In this document: positions 34,922-43,502 of the stretch, in pieces
Numbering within the stretch: position 1 is the first letter of the stretch
How the letters are laid out: every line of letters starts with the position of its first letter
Assembly: GCF_050434925.1 (NCBI RefSeq)
Contig: NZ_JBNDJK010000001.1
Coordinates: forward strand, 7,750,001-7,814,000
Source of the DNA: Inquilinus ginsengisoli_B
GTDB lineage: Bacteria > Pseudomonadota > Alphaproteobacteria > DSM-16000 > Inquilinaceae
DNA: 64,000 bases
Reading direction: 5' to 3'
Position numbers and translations under genes: made by a program
The notes under the pieces: model-generated
The model's database searches: none
Told to the model about the DNA's origin: nothing
What the model saw: only the letters and a program-made list of their open reading frames with translations

Positions 34922-35730
34922 GCCAGCCACCCCAGCACCTGGTCGCGCATCCGGATCGTCTCGGTCAGCACGTCGTCATGGAGGGTCGCCATGTAGTCCT
35001 GATGCACATATTCGAGCGCGAGATGCCCCTGGAAGCCGGCGTCGCGCAGGGTGGCCAGCTGGGCCTCGATGTTGATCGTGCCCTCATGCCCCTTGGCCTG
35101 CAGCGCCCCCGGCCGGGCCTGGCGCAGATGGACATGCGCGGCGTGGCGGGCCAGCGGGTCGATTTCCTCCTGCCGGTAGCCGAGGCAGACGAAATGGGCG
35201 TAGTCGAGCGTCAGCTTGAGCCCCTCGACCCGGCCCAGCAGCTCTTCCACCAGCGTTGGGGTTTCCAGGAACGAGTGGACATGCGCCTCGATCGTCGGCG
35301 TCACACCGGCCTCGAGGGCGATCGGCACCAGGGCGTTGAGCGAGCGGGCCGATTCCTCCAGCGCCTGCGCCCGTCCCTGCCCCGGGTTGCACACGCCGGG
35401 CAGGACGAAGATGGTGTCGATCTCCGCCCGGGCGCAGAACTGCACCGCCTTGCGGAAATCCGCGAGGTTGCGGTCGCGGTGGCGCGGATCGGCCAGGTTG
35501 CGGTCGGACAGGCTGTCGCCGAACAGGTGGTAGAAGCTCGGCACGTGCACACCGAGCGCCCGCATTGTCTCCGCCATCCCATCCGGATCGGCCAGCAGCG
35601 CCGCCTTGTCGAGCGCCGGGCCATAGAAATAGCCGAGATCGAGCGCGCCGATGCCGAGCGCCCGGGCGATTCCGGCTGCCTCGTGCAGCGAGCAGGCGCG
35701 CAGGGACCAGGAGGTGAGCGAGAGTTTCAC
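34918..35730 (-). CDS. Sugar phosphate isomerase/epimerase (xylose isomerase-like TIM barrel)
   Basis: 270 aa, GTG start. TIM-barrel AP-endonuclease-2 fold: N-terminal LTSWSLRACSLHEAAGIARA, then DTIFVLPGV, TIEAHVHSF, LKLTLDYAHFV, HVHLRQARPG and the C-terminal HLALEYVHQDYM, supplying metal-binding Glu, Asp, His residues. Acts on an imported sugar or its oxidised form. Follows a palindromic repeat after the MocA gene in the operon. Confidence 0.88.
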   Translation of the reverse strand: MKLSLTSWSLRACSLHEAAGIARALGIGALDLGYFYGPALDKAALLADPDGMAETMRALGVHVPSFYHLFGDSLSDRNLADPRHRDRNLADFRKAVQFCARAEIDTIFVLPGVCNPGQGRAQALEESARSLNALVPIALEAGVTPTIEAHVHSFLETPTLVEELLGRVEGLKLTLDYAHFVCLGYRQEEIDPLARHAAHVHLRQARPGALQAKGHEGTINIEAQLATLRDAGFQGHLALEYVHQDYMATLHDDVLTETIRMRDQVLGWLA

Positions 35731-35803
35731 GGTGATGCCACTCCCCTAAAGCACGATCGTTTCAAGGCGAAACACGCCAGTCCACCGGCCGAAGACCCTC
35801 GCC

Positions 35804-35889
35804 GTCATTGCGAGGAGGCGAAGCCGACGAAGCAATCCAGGGCCGGTGCGAGCGGCCCCTGGGATTGCTTCGCTTCGCTCGCAATGACG
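35804..35889. repeat. Palindromic repeat inside the sugar operon
   Basis: GTCATTGCGAGGAGGCGAAG on the left is mirrored by CTTCGCTTCGCTCGCAATGAC on the right, giving a long stem with a GGCC-rich centre. It opens with the same GTCATTGC as copies at 8074 and 22340 but differs internally. It lies between the MocA-type gene and the isomerase gene, where it may stabilise or process the mRNA. Confidence 0.7.
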
Positions 35890-35950
35890 GTGTTTGGAAG
35901 CTGAAAAGGTTTTGCGAGCGGAAGAGGCAACGCAAAATGCGCCGTCAGCA

Positions 35951-36991
35951 TCACACCCTCTCGACTTGGCCGCTGGCGGCGGAGCGGTACATGGCGTCCA
36001 GCACTTCGACCGCGCGCATGCCGACCTCGCCCGGTGCGTCGTTCTCGACATCGCGGCCGAGGCAGAGGTCGACGAAGACGTCGACCGGCCGCTCGCAGCC
36101 GTATTCGCCGGCGCCCAGCGCCATCGGCACGGTGGTGTCGCGGCCGTCGCGGCGCCGCACCTCCAGCCGCTCGCGCTCGATGTCGAGCAGCAGTAGGCCT
36201 TCCGAGCCGTAGATGCGCAGGTCGATATGCGGCCCGCGATGCTTCGGCACGGTGGAGGCGCCGGACAGAGCCGCGGTGGCGCCGCCCTCGAACCGCACTG
36301 TCGCGGCGTCGTAGTAGTCGACCCCGGTGGGCGAGGCGCCGGTCATGGCGAAGACCTCGCGCGGCGCCAGGTCGGCGATGCGGAACAGCAGGCCGAGCGC
36401 ATGCACCAGCTGGCCCCAGCCATAGCCGCCGGCACGCTTCGGGTCGGCCCAGGTCGAGGGCGGCGGCCGGAACATGTGGCCATGGGTCTCGGCCATCGGC
36501 TGGCCAGCGAACAGGTCCTCCAGCGCCGAGCCCATCTGCAGCACGACATGCTCGACCGTGCCAATCTCGCCGACCAGCCGGCGTGCCTGGCGCACCCATG
36601 GCAGGAAGTTCCAGCCATAGGGCACCAGGATGGCGCGACCGGCCTGGCGGGCCCGGGCGACCAGGTCGCGGGCGTCCTCAGAGCTTGTCGCCAGCGGCTT
36701 CTCCACCAGCACGTGGCAGAAGCGGTCGAGCGCCGCGGCGGCGTGCTCGTGATGCAGCACATGCGGCGACGCCACCACCACCCCGTCCGGCTTCACCCGG
36801 TCGAGCAGCTCGCGGTAGTCCTCCGAGGCGTCCGGAATGCCGAAGCGCTGCTGCAGCGCCGCCAGCTCCGCGGCGCCCAGCCGGTTCACCCCGACCAGCT
36901 CGCAATCGGGATTCCGCTGCAGCACCGGGATGTGGTTCTGCGCCGCCCACCAGCCGGCGCCGACCACCGCGATCCGCGCTTTCCTCGTCAT
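35951..36991 (-). CDS. Gfo/Idh/MocA-family oxidoreductase
   Basis: 346 aa. N-terminal Rossmann AVVGAGWWAAQNHIPVLQ, VASPHVLHHEHAAAAL, the catalytic EKP motif in VLVEKPLATS, and a C-terminal Gfo/Idh domain with GGYGWGQLVHALGLLF (Asp/His-containing helix). NAD(P)-dependent sugar dehydrogenase or related. Start ATGA-overlaps the FadR-type regulator upstream, so it is translationally coupled. Confidence 0.9.
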   Translation of the reverse strand: MTRKARIAVVGAGWWAAQNHIPVLQRNPDCELVGVNRLGAAELAALQQRFGIPDASEDYRELLDRVKPDGVVVASPHVLHHEHAAAALDRFCHVLVEKPLATSSEDARDLVARARQAGRAILVPYGWNFLPWVRQARRLVGEIGTVEHVVLQMGSALEDLFAGQPMAETHGHMFRPPPSTWADPKRAGGYGWGQLVHALGLLFRIADLAPREVFAMTGASPTGVDYYDAATVRFEGGATAALSGASTVPKHRGPHIDLRIYGSEGLLLLDIERERLEVRRRDGRDTTVPMALGAGEYGCERPVDVFVDLCLGRDVENDAPGEVGMRAVEVLDAMYRSAASGQVERV

Positions 36992-37707
36992 CGCGCCTTC
37001 TCCATCGCCGCCAGCGTGGTCTCGTAGACGCTGGTCATGTGGCGCCGCATCGCCTCCCCCGCCGCCGCGGCGTCGCGGTCGTCGAGCGCCGCCAGGATCG
37101 CCTCATGGTCGGCGAAGCTGCGCTCCAGCACGCCCGGCGTCTCCGAGGCGATGCGCCGGTATTCCATGCCCAGGACGAAGAAGGAGCCGCCGACACGCTC
37201 CAGGAACGGGTTGCCGGAGGCGGCGTAGATGATGCGGTGGAACTCCATGTCCGAGACACGGAAGCCGACCGGGTCGCGCAGCACACTGCGCTGCACCGCC
37301 AGCAGGGCGTGCAGCCGGGCCAGCGAGGCGGCGTCGATCCGCTGCGCCGCCAGCCCGGCGATGGTGCCCTCGACCAGGATCCGCGCCTCGTGCAGCGCAT
37401 CGACCGTGGGGGCGTTCAGCTCGAGCAGGAACTGCAGCGGCGCCAGCAGGTCCAGCGCCTCCAGCGCGGTGACGTAGACGCCGCCGCCCTGCCGCATCTT
37501 GACCACGCCGAGGATCTGCAAGCCCCGAAGCGCCTCGCGCACGCTGGGCCGGCTGACCTGCAGGATCTGCGCCAGCTCGCGCTCCGGCGGCAGCTGGTCG
37601 CCCGGCTTCAGGCTGCCGGTGCGCACCAGCTCCATGAGCTTCTTCGCCACCTGCTCGGCGACCGACTGCCGCTCGATCGGGGCGACGGTGTCGAGGCCCG
37701 TCACCAT
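36988..37707 (-). CDS. FadR-type (FCD) GntR family regulator
   Basis: 239 aa. N-terminal winged HTH with QLPPERELAQILQVSRPSVR and EALRGLQILGVVKMRQGGG, then an FCD ligand-binding domain with the metal-binding His residues (EFHRIIYAASGNPFLE, ADHEAILAALDDRDAA). The ATG at 37707 is preceded by GGGGG; a TTG two codons upstream is possible. A FadR-type palindrome at 41463 in the operon's divergent promoter is its probable target. Confidence 0.9.
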   Translation of the reverse strand: MVTGLDTVAPIERQSVAEQVAKKLMELVRTGSLKPGDQLPPERELAQILQVSRPSVREALRGLQILGVVKMRQGGGVYVTALEALDLLAPLQFLLELNAPTVDALHEARILVEGTIAGLAAQRIDAASLARLHALLAVQRSVLRDPVGFRVSDMEFHRIIYAASGNPFLERVGGSFFVLGMEYRRIASETPGVLERSFADHEAILAALDDRDAAAAGEAMRRHMTSVYETTLAAMEKAR

Positions 37708-37709
37708 GC

Positions 37710-38696
37710 TCAATCCCCCGCCGCCCGGCTGCGGATCTGGTCGAGGCTGACGGCGAGCAGCAGCACGATGCCGCGGGTCACGTCCTGCCAGAAGCTGGAG
37801 ACGTCGAGCAGCGTCAGCCCGTTGTTCAGCGTGCCCAGGATCAGCACGGCCAGCAGCGTGCCCCAGACGCTGCCGCGGCCGCCGAACAGGCTGGTGCCGC
37901 CGAGGATGATGGCGGCGATCACGGTCAGCAGGTGCTTGCCCGCCGCATCCGGCGCCGCCGCGCCCAGCATCGCCGCCAGCACCAGCCCGGCGACGGCGCC
38001 GCTGATGCCGGACAGGACGTAGAGCGTGATCTGGGTGCGCGCCACCGGCACGCCGACCAGGCGGCTGGCCTCCGGATTACCGCCCGAGGCGTAGACGAAG
38101 CGGCCGAAGCGGGACTTCGCCAGCACCACCCAGAGCCCGCCGTAGCACAGCAGCATCAGGATCAGCGGCACCGGGACGCCGAACAGCCGGCCGCTGCCGA
38201 TCCAGTTGAAGCCGGGCACCATCAGCGGCCGGGTCAGGCCGCCGGTCATCACCAGGGCGCTGCCGGTGATGATGCTCATGGTCGCCAGGGTGACGATCAG
38301 CGGATTCAGCCGCAGCCCGGTGGTGAAGATGCCGTTGACCAGGCCGATCGCGGCGCCGCACAGCACGGCCGCCACGGCCGCCACCCAGATGTCGAGGCCG
38401 GCCCCATGCAGCAGGGCCAGCACCACCCCGGTCAGCCCGGCCACGGCGGCGACCGAGAGGTCGAGCCCGCCGGCGATGATCAGCGGCGTGCCGGTCGCCG
38501 CCATCAGCCCGATGAAGGCGACGTTGGAGCCGATGCTCATCATGTTGTTGAACGACAGGAACCAGGGCGACAGCAGCGAGAAGGCGACCAGCAGCGCCAC
38601 GTAGAACAAGAGCAGCACCACCACGCCGGACCAGGACCGGCCGAGCGCGCCGCGGGCGAAGCTCCGGGAGTGGCGGGAAGTGTCGATCGTCGTCAT
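37710..38696 (-). CDS. Ribose-type ABC transporter permease
   Basis: 328 aa RbsC-like permease with about eight to nine hydrophobic segments. PLIIAGGLDLSVAAVAGLTGVVLALLHGAG and a conserved GGTSLFGGRGSVWGTLLAVL near the C-terminus are typical. The ATG at 38696 overlaps the ATPase stop (ATGA). It partners the RbsA- and RbsB-like proteins; substrate inferred as a pentose or deoxyhexose from the neighbouring enzymes. Confidence 0.9.
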   Translation of the reverse strand: MTTIDTSRHSRSFARGALGRSWSGVVVLLLFYVALLVAFSLLSPWFLSFNNMMSIGSNVAFIGLMAATGTPLIIAGGLDLSVAAVAGLTGVVLALLHGAGLDIWVAAVAAVLCGAAIGLVNGIFTTGLRLNPLIVTLATMSIITGSALVMTGGLTRPLMVPGFNWIGSGRLFGVPVPLILMLLCYGGLWVVLAKSRFGRFVYASGGNPEASRLVGVPVARTQITLYVLSGISGAVAGLVLAAMLGAAAPDAAGKHLLTVIAAIILGGTSLFGGRGSVWGTLLAVLILGTLNNGLTLLDVSSFWQDVTRGIVLLLAVSLDQIRSRAAGD

Positions 38697-40231
38697 GCCC
38701 TCAGCTCCCCGTGTTCCGCCACGGCTGGTCCGCCGGCTGCGGCCATCAGCTCCGCCGGCTCGCGGCCGCGCGAAAATTCCGCCACCGCCCGGCCGCGGTC
38801 GAGCACGATGGCGCGGTCGCACAGGCCCGCCACCTCCTCGACATCGGAGGACAGGACCAGGATCGCCCTTCCGGCATCCGCCAGCCGCCGCAGTTCGGCA
38901 TAGATCTCGCGCCGCGCCCCGACATCGACGCCGCGGGTCGGCTCCTCCAGGATCAGCAGGCGCATGCCGTCGACCAGCCAGCGGGCGATGCAGACCTTCT
39001 GCTGGTTGCCACCGGACAAAGTGCGCAGGCGCTGCTCGCTGCCGCGCGTGCGGATGCCGAGCTGATCGATCCAGCCCTCGGCATGACGCCGTTCCGCCGC
39101 CACATCCATGAGCGGTCCGGCGTGGAAGCGCTCCAGGAACGGCAAAGCGATGTTCTCGCGCACCGTCAGCTCGGCGACGATGCCCTCGCGCTTGCGCTCC
39201 GCCGCGATGAAGCCGATGCCGGCGGCCTTGCCGGCCTGCGGATTGCGCGGCGCGTAGAGCGTGCCGCCGATCGCCACCCGCCGCGCCGCCACCGGCCCGA
39301 GCGCGCCGTACAGCGCCCGGCCGAGAGTCTCGACCCCGGACCCGACCAGCCCGAACAGGCCGACGATCTCACCGGCCCGGACGGTCAGGTCGACATCCTC
39401 GATCTCGCCGGGGATCCTCAAGCCCTCGACCGCCAGCACGGCCTCGCCGGGCGGTGCCGCGGGGCCGGCGCCATACAGGTCGTCGACCACGCCGCCGAGC
39501 ATGGCGCGCAGCACCTCGGCCGGCGTCGCCTCATGGGTGCGGAAGCAGCCGGCGTTGCGGCCGTCGCGCAGCACGGCGATGCGGTCGGACACCGCGAACA
39601 CCTCGGACAAATAGTGCGAGATGTAGATCACCGCGACGCCCTGCGCCTTCAGCCGGCGGATGATGGCGAACAGGGTCGCCGCCTCCTGCTCGGTCAGCGA
39701 CGCCGTCGGCTCGTCCATGATCAGCACGCGCGCCTTGCCCGCCAGGGCGCGGGCGATCTCGACGATCCGCTGCTCCGGCACGCTCAGGCCCTTGACCCGG
39801 GCGGCGGGGTCGATGCCGGGATAGCCCAGCTGCTGCAGCAGCTCCTCGGCCCGGCAGCGCATCGCCGCCGTGTCCACCACCCGGAAGCCGGGGCCGCCGC
39901 GCATCGGCAGATCGCCGATGCAGATGTTCTCGGCCACGGTCATGTCCGGGATCACCGAGATCTCCTGCGGCAGCAGGCGCACCCCGGCGGCGACGGCCTG
40001 GCGCGGCTGGTCGAAGCTGACCTCGGCCCCGTCCAGCCGCACCGTGCCGGCGTCGCGGCCGTAGCTGCCGGCCAGGATCTTCACCAGCGTCGACTTGCCG
40101 GCGCCGTTCGAGCCGAGCAGCGCCAGCACCTCCCCCGCCGCGACCGTCAGCTCGACCTCACGCAGCACGTCGACACCGCCGAAGGCCTTGCGGATGCCGT
40201 GCATTTCGAGACGGGGGGCGGGGCTGGCCAT
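38693..40231 (-). CDS. Ribose-type ABC transporter ATP-binding protein (two domains)
   Basis: 512 aa with two ATP-binding domains. Domain 1: Walker A GSNGAGKST, signature-like LSVPEQRIVEIARAL, Walker B LIMDEPTASL. Domain 2: a degenerate P-loop region (VGLFGLVGSGVETLGRALYG) and LSGGNQQKVCIARWL with LLILEEPTRGVDVGA. This asymmetry is normal for RbsA/MglA. Coupled to the permease by 4 bp; the binding-protein gene is 7 bp upstream. Confidence 0.92.
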   Translation of the reverse strand: MASPAPRLEMHGIRKAFGGVDVLREVELTVAAGEVLALLGSNGAGKSTLVKILAGSYGRDAGTVRLDGAEVSFDQPRQAVAAGVRLLPQEISVIPDMTVAENICIGDLPMRGGPGFRVVDTAAMRCRAEELLQQLGYPGIDPAARVKGLSVPEQRIVEIARALAGKARVLIMDEPTASLTEQEAATLFAIIRRLKAQGVAVIYISHYLSEVFAVSDRIAVLRDGRNAGCFRTHEATPAEVLRAMLGGVVDDLYGAGPAAPPGEAVLAVEGLRIPGEIEDVDLTVRAGEIVGLFGLVGSGVETLGRALYGALGPVAARRVAIGGTLYAPRNPQAGKAAGIGFIAAERKREGIVAELTVRENIALPFLERFHAGPLMDVAAERRHAEGWIDQLGIRTRGSEQRLRTLSGGNQQKVCIARWLVDGMRLLILEEPTRGVDVGARREIYAELRRLADAGRAILVLSSDVEEVAGLCDRAIVLDRGRAVAEFSRGREPAELMAAAGGPAVAEHGELRA

Positions 40232-40238
40232 GCGTGGG

Positions 40239-41429
40239 TCACTCCCTCGGGATCAGGGTCTCGTAGCCCTTCAGCTCCTCCAGCCCACGCAGGGCGGCGA
40301 GGTGCTTGGCGAAAGCCTCCTGCGGGAACTTGTAGTCGAGGACCTTGGCGTCCTTGGCGCAGGCCGCGTCTGGGTAGAACTCGCAGATGTTCGCCTTGGT
40401 CACCATGACGTGGTTGACCAGCACCGCCGGCGGCAGGGGCTTGTTGGCCAGGGTGGCGAGGGCGATCGGGATCAGGTAGTTGCCGTAGCGCTCCGGGAAG
40501 TAGCCGACGGAGGCGACGAAGCGCGGTTCCTTCGCCAGGGTCTCGGTCTCGTCCGCGCCCATGCCGACCACGATGGTGTCGGCCTCGCGCCCGGCCTGCT
40601 GGGCGGCGCGCAGCATGCCGGTCGCGGCCTGGTCGTTGATCGCGGTCACCATGATCGGCACCCCGGCGGGGATGCGGCCGATCAGGTTGCTCATCTGCTG
40701 GAAGCTCTCCTGCAGCGTGTTCTTGGTGTCGATCTTGAGGATATGGTCGGCCGGGAAATCCGGCAGCTCGGCCTGGAAGCCGGCGACTTGGCCGCCGGTG
40801 CGCATCGCCGGGATGGCGCCGGATTGCGGCAGCTCGCCGACCACCAGATAGCCCTGCGCCACCTTGTCGGCGCCGTATTCGGCGACCGCGGCCTGGGCCA
40901 GGTAGGACCCGCCCATGAAGCCGGAGCGCGGGTTGTTGGCGCCGAAGAAGGTGGCGTTCGGCATCGGAATGTCGATCGCCGCGACCTTGATGCCGGCAGT
41001 GTCGAACTGGTTCATCACCGTCGGGCCGAAATTCACGTCGGTCTGGAATTCGATGACGAAATCGGCGTTGCGGCGGACGAAGCTTTCGGCATTGGCCAGG
41101 GCGGTCGGCCCGTCCAGCCGGTTATCGGCGACGGCGAGCTCGACCCCCGCGGCGTCGGCATTGGCCTTGATGCCGCCCTCGACCTTCACCCCGAAGGAGA
41201 TGTCGCGCTGCAGGTTGGCGAAGCCGATGACGTAGCCGGAGCCGTTGCGCGGCGGAGTCGCCGCCTTGGCATCGGCCACCATGGCCTTGAGCTGGTCGGC
41301 CGACAGCATGGCGCCGGAGAACGCGGTCGGGTCGAAGCCGTGGAAATCCTGGGCCCGGGCCGTGGCGCCGGCGGCAAGCAGGGCAACGGCGGCGACGGCG
41401 AAACCCCGGAAGCGGTGCGCGCGGATCAT
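40239..41429 (-). CDS. Sugar ABC transporter substrate-binding protein (RbsB-like)
   Basis: 396 aa periplasmic type-1 binding protein. Signal peptide (RFRGFAVAAVALLAAGATARA, cleavage before QDF). Mature features: YVIGFANLQRDISFGVKVEG, DGPTALANAESFV, GMGADETETLAKEPRFVASVGYF. It is first gene of the minus operon; the ATG at 41429 follows GAGGGGAGGAAAGG. The upstream region holds a 17-bp palindrome. Confidence 0.9.
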   Translation of the reverse strand: MIRAHRFRGFAVAAVALLAAGATARAQDFHGFDPTAFSGAMLSADQLKAMVADAKAATPPRNGSGYVIGFANLQRDISFGVKVEGGIKANADAAGVELAVADNRLDGPTALANAESFVRRNADFVIEFQTDVNFGPTVMNQFDTAGIKVAAIDIPMPNATFFGANNPRSGFMGGSYLAQAAVAEYGADKVAQGYLVVGELPQSGAIPAMRTGGQVAGFQAELPDFPADHILKIDTKNTLQESFQQMSNLIGRIPAGVPIMVTAINDQAATGMLRAAQQAGREADTIVVGMGADETETLAKEPRFVASVGYFPERYGNYLIPIALATLANKPLPPAVLVNHVMVTKANICEFYPDAACAKDAKVLDYKFPQEAFAKHLAALRGLEELKGYETLIPRE

Positions 41430-41462
41430 CCCTTTCCTCCCCTCAGTTCCGGTCCACTGGTA

Positions 41463-41479
41463 AATTGGACAGGCCAATT
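41463..41479. promoter_or_regulatory. 17-bp FadR-type operator palindrome
   Basis: AATTGG-ACAGG-CCAATT, a perfect 6-bp inverted repeat with a 5-bp gap, as in known FCD-GntR operators (AATTGGTN...ACCAATT). It lies 34 bp upstream of the minus-strand binding-protein gene and about 98 bp before the plus-strand enzyme gene, so it can control both divergent units. The regulator at 36988 is the natural candidate. Confidence 0.75.
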
Positions 41480-41576
41480 CTTTTGAGGCATCCTAGTGTC
41501 GGTTCCGTCGCCCTGGCAAGAGGGTGTTCGGAACCTGGGCGAAGGAGCCGCCGAAGCGGCCGGTGGGAGGAGACCA

Positions 41577-42704
41577 ATGCGCATCCAGGGCATCACCCCG
41601 ATCGTGCTGCGCTATCCGGAGCCGAACGACCACGGCAACATCCGGCACACCGTGCTGCTGCGGCTGGAGGCCGAGGGCGGGCTGACCGGCTGGGGCGAAT
41701 GCATCGCCATGTGGCCGGAGGCCTGCCGCGCCGTCGCCGCGCTGATCCAAAGCGGCTTGGCCGATGTGGTTGCCGGTATGGATGTGCGCGAGCCCGAGGC
41801 GGTGTGGCTGGCGCTGAAGCGGCACACCTGGTGGTACGGCGAAGGTGGGCTGGCCACCATGGCGCTGGCCGGTATCGACATGGCGGTGTGGGACGCCTGC
41901 GGCAAGGCGGCCGGGCTGCCGCTGTGGCGCCTGTTCGGCGGCCGGGTGCACGAGTCGCTGCCGGCGATCGCCAGCATGCATGTCAATCGCGCCACCATCG
42001 AGGAGGGCGCGGCCGAGGTGGCGGGCCACATCGCCCGCGGCTTCAAGGGCGCCAAGCTGGGCTTCGGCAAGCGCGGCCTGTCGCGGGTCGGCCAGGACCC
42101 GGATCACGATGTCGATTATGTCCGCGCCGTGCGCCAGGCTGCCGGGCCCGCCGCCCGGCTGATGATCGATATCGGCAACGGCGTGCGCTGGGACACCGCC
42201 ACCGCCATCGCCACCATCCGCCGCTTCGAGGCCTTCGCCATCGACTGGGTGGAGGAGCCGCTGCATCCCGACGACCTCGACGGCCTGGCCCGGCTGCGCG
42301 CCGCCGTCACCACCCGGATCGCGACGGGCGAGCGGGAATGGACCGTGGCCGGCTATGCCCGGCTGATCCGCACCGGGCTGGTCGACGTGCTGGGCGTCGA
42401 CCCGGCCCGGGCCGAGGGCATCACCGGCTTCCGCAAGGTGGCGGCGCTGGCCGAGGCCGCGCGCATCGCCGTCAACGCCCATGCCTGGAGCACGGCGGTC
42501 ACCAGCGCCGCCAGCCTGCATCTGTCGGTCGCCAGCCCGGCGGCGCGGCTGTTCGAGCTGAAGCCGCTGGAGAACCCGATGCAGCACGAGCTGGTCGACA
42601 CGCCGATCTGGCACACGGATGGGCTGGTGCGCCCGCCCGAAGGCCCCGGCCTGGGCGTCGAACCGCGCCCCGCCTGCATCGACAAATACCGGCTGCCACT
42701 GTGA
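41577..42704 (+). CDS. Mandelate racemase/muconate lactonizing-type enolase
   Basis: 375 aa. The metal-binding triad is visible: LMIDIGNG (Asp), WVEEPLHP (Glu) and ATGEREWTV (Glu), with a general-base region GAKLGFGKRG (Lys) and NAHAWSTA (His). It probably dehydrates a sugar acid; specificity unknown. The ATG at 41577 matches the family N-terminus; the open frame upstream (from 41496) lacks similarity. First gene of the plus-strand enzyme unit. Confidence 0.88.
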   Translation: MRIQGITPIVLRYPEPNDHGNIRHTVLLRLEAEGGLTGWGECIAMWPEACRAVAALIQSGLADVVAGMDVREPEAVWLALKRHTWWYGEGGLATMALAGIDMAVWDACGKAAGLPLWRLFGGRVHESLPAIASMHVNRATIEEGAAEVAGHIARGFKGAKLGFGKRGLSRVGQDPDHDVDYVRAVRQAAGPAARLMIDIGNGVRWDTATAIATIRRFEAFAIDWVEEPLHPDDLDGLARLRAAVTTRIATGEREWTVAGYARLIRTGLVDVLGVDPARAEGITGFRKVAALAEAARIAVNAHAWSTAVTSAASLHLSVASPAARLFELKPLENPMQHELVDTPIWHTDGLVRPPEGPGLGVEPRPACIDKYRLPL

Positions 42705-42718
42705 CGGAGCGACCGGAC

Positions 42719-43474
42719 ATGACCGACGATCTCGGCCTGGCGGGGCGCATCGCCATCGTCACCGGCGCGGCCAGCGGCATCGGCCGGGCGACGGCGCTGC
42801 TGCTGGCCCGGCGGGGCTGCGTCGTCACCGCCGCCGACCGAGACGCCGCCGGGGTGGCCGAGACCGCGCGGCAGGGGGCGGAGGGCCGGATCGCGCCGGC
42901 CGTGTTCGACCTGGCCGATCCGGTGGCCTGCCGCGCGCTGGTCGAGACCACCGCCCAGACCTATGGCCGGCTGGACATCCTGGTGAACGCGGCGGCGCTG
43001 ATGATCCGGCAGCCGATCGACGAGGTCGGCGACGACGCCATCGACCGGCAGATGCGGGTCAACCTGGCCGGGCCGTTCCATCTCTGCCGCGCCGCCCATG
43101 CCGCGATGGCGCCGCAGGGGCGCGGCCGGATCGTGCTGTTCGCCAGCCAGGGCGCCCACACCGGCGGCTATGTCGGCTCCGCGATCTACGCCGCGACCAA
43201 AGCCGGAGTGATCGCGCTGGCCAAATCCTTCGCCCGGGCGTGGGCGGCAGAGGGGATCACGGTCAATGTCGTGTCGCCGGGCGCCGCCGACACGCCGATG
43301 CTGCATGACGGCGTGGCCCCGGACGCGCTGGCCCGCTTCCTGGCGACCATCCCGCTCGGCCGCGCCGCGACGCCGGAGGAGGTGGCGCGCTGCGTCGCCT
43401 TCCTGGCCAGCGACTGGGCCGGCTACGTCACCGGCCACACCCTCGACGTCAATGGCGGCCAGCTGATGCGCTAG
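42719..43474 (+). CDS. SDR family oxidoreductase
   Basis: 251 aa. TGAASGIGRATALL cofactor motif, NAAALMI, Ser and YxxxK (SAIYAATKAG) and C-terminal GHTLDVNGG. A GTG at 42701 overlapping the upstream stop would add six residues. Between two enolase-superfamily dehydratases, it could be the sugar 1-dehydrogenase or the 2-keto-3-deoxy acid dehydrogenase of a non-phosphorylating rhamnose-type pathway. Confidence 0.88.
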   Translation: MTDDLGLAGRIAIVTGAASGIGRATALLLARRGCVVTAADRDAAGVAETARQGAEGRIAPAVFDLADPVACRALVETTAQTYGRLDILVNAAALMIRQPIDEVGDDAIDRQMRVNLAGPFHLCRAAHAAMAPQGRGRIVLFASQGAHTGGYVGSAIYAATKAGVIALAKSFARAWAAEGITVNVVSPGAADTPMLHDGVAPDALARFLATIPLGRAATPEEVARCVAFLASDWAGYVTGHTLDVNGGQLMR

Positions 43475-43502
43475 CCGTTCCCGCCACCCTCCGGACACCA
43501 TC

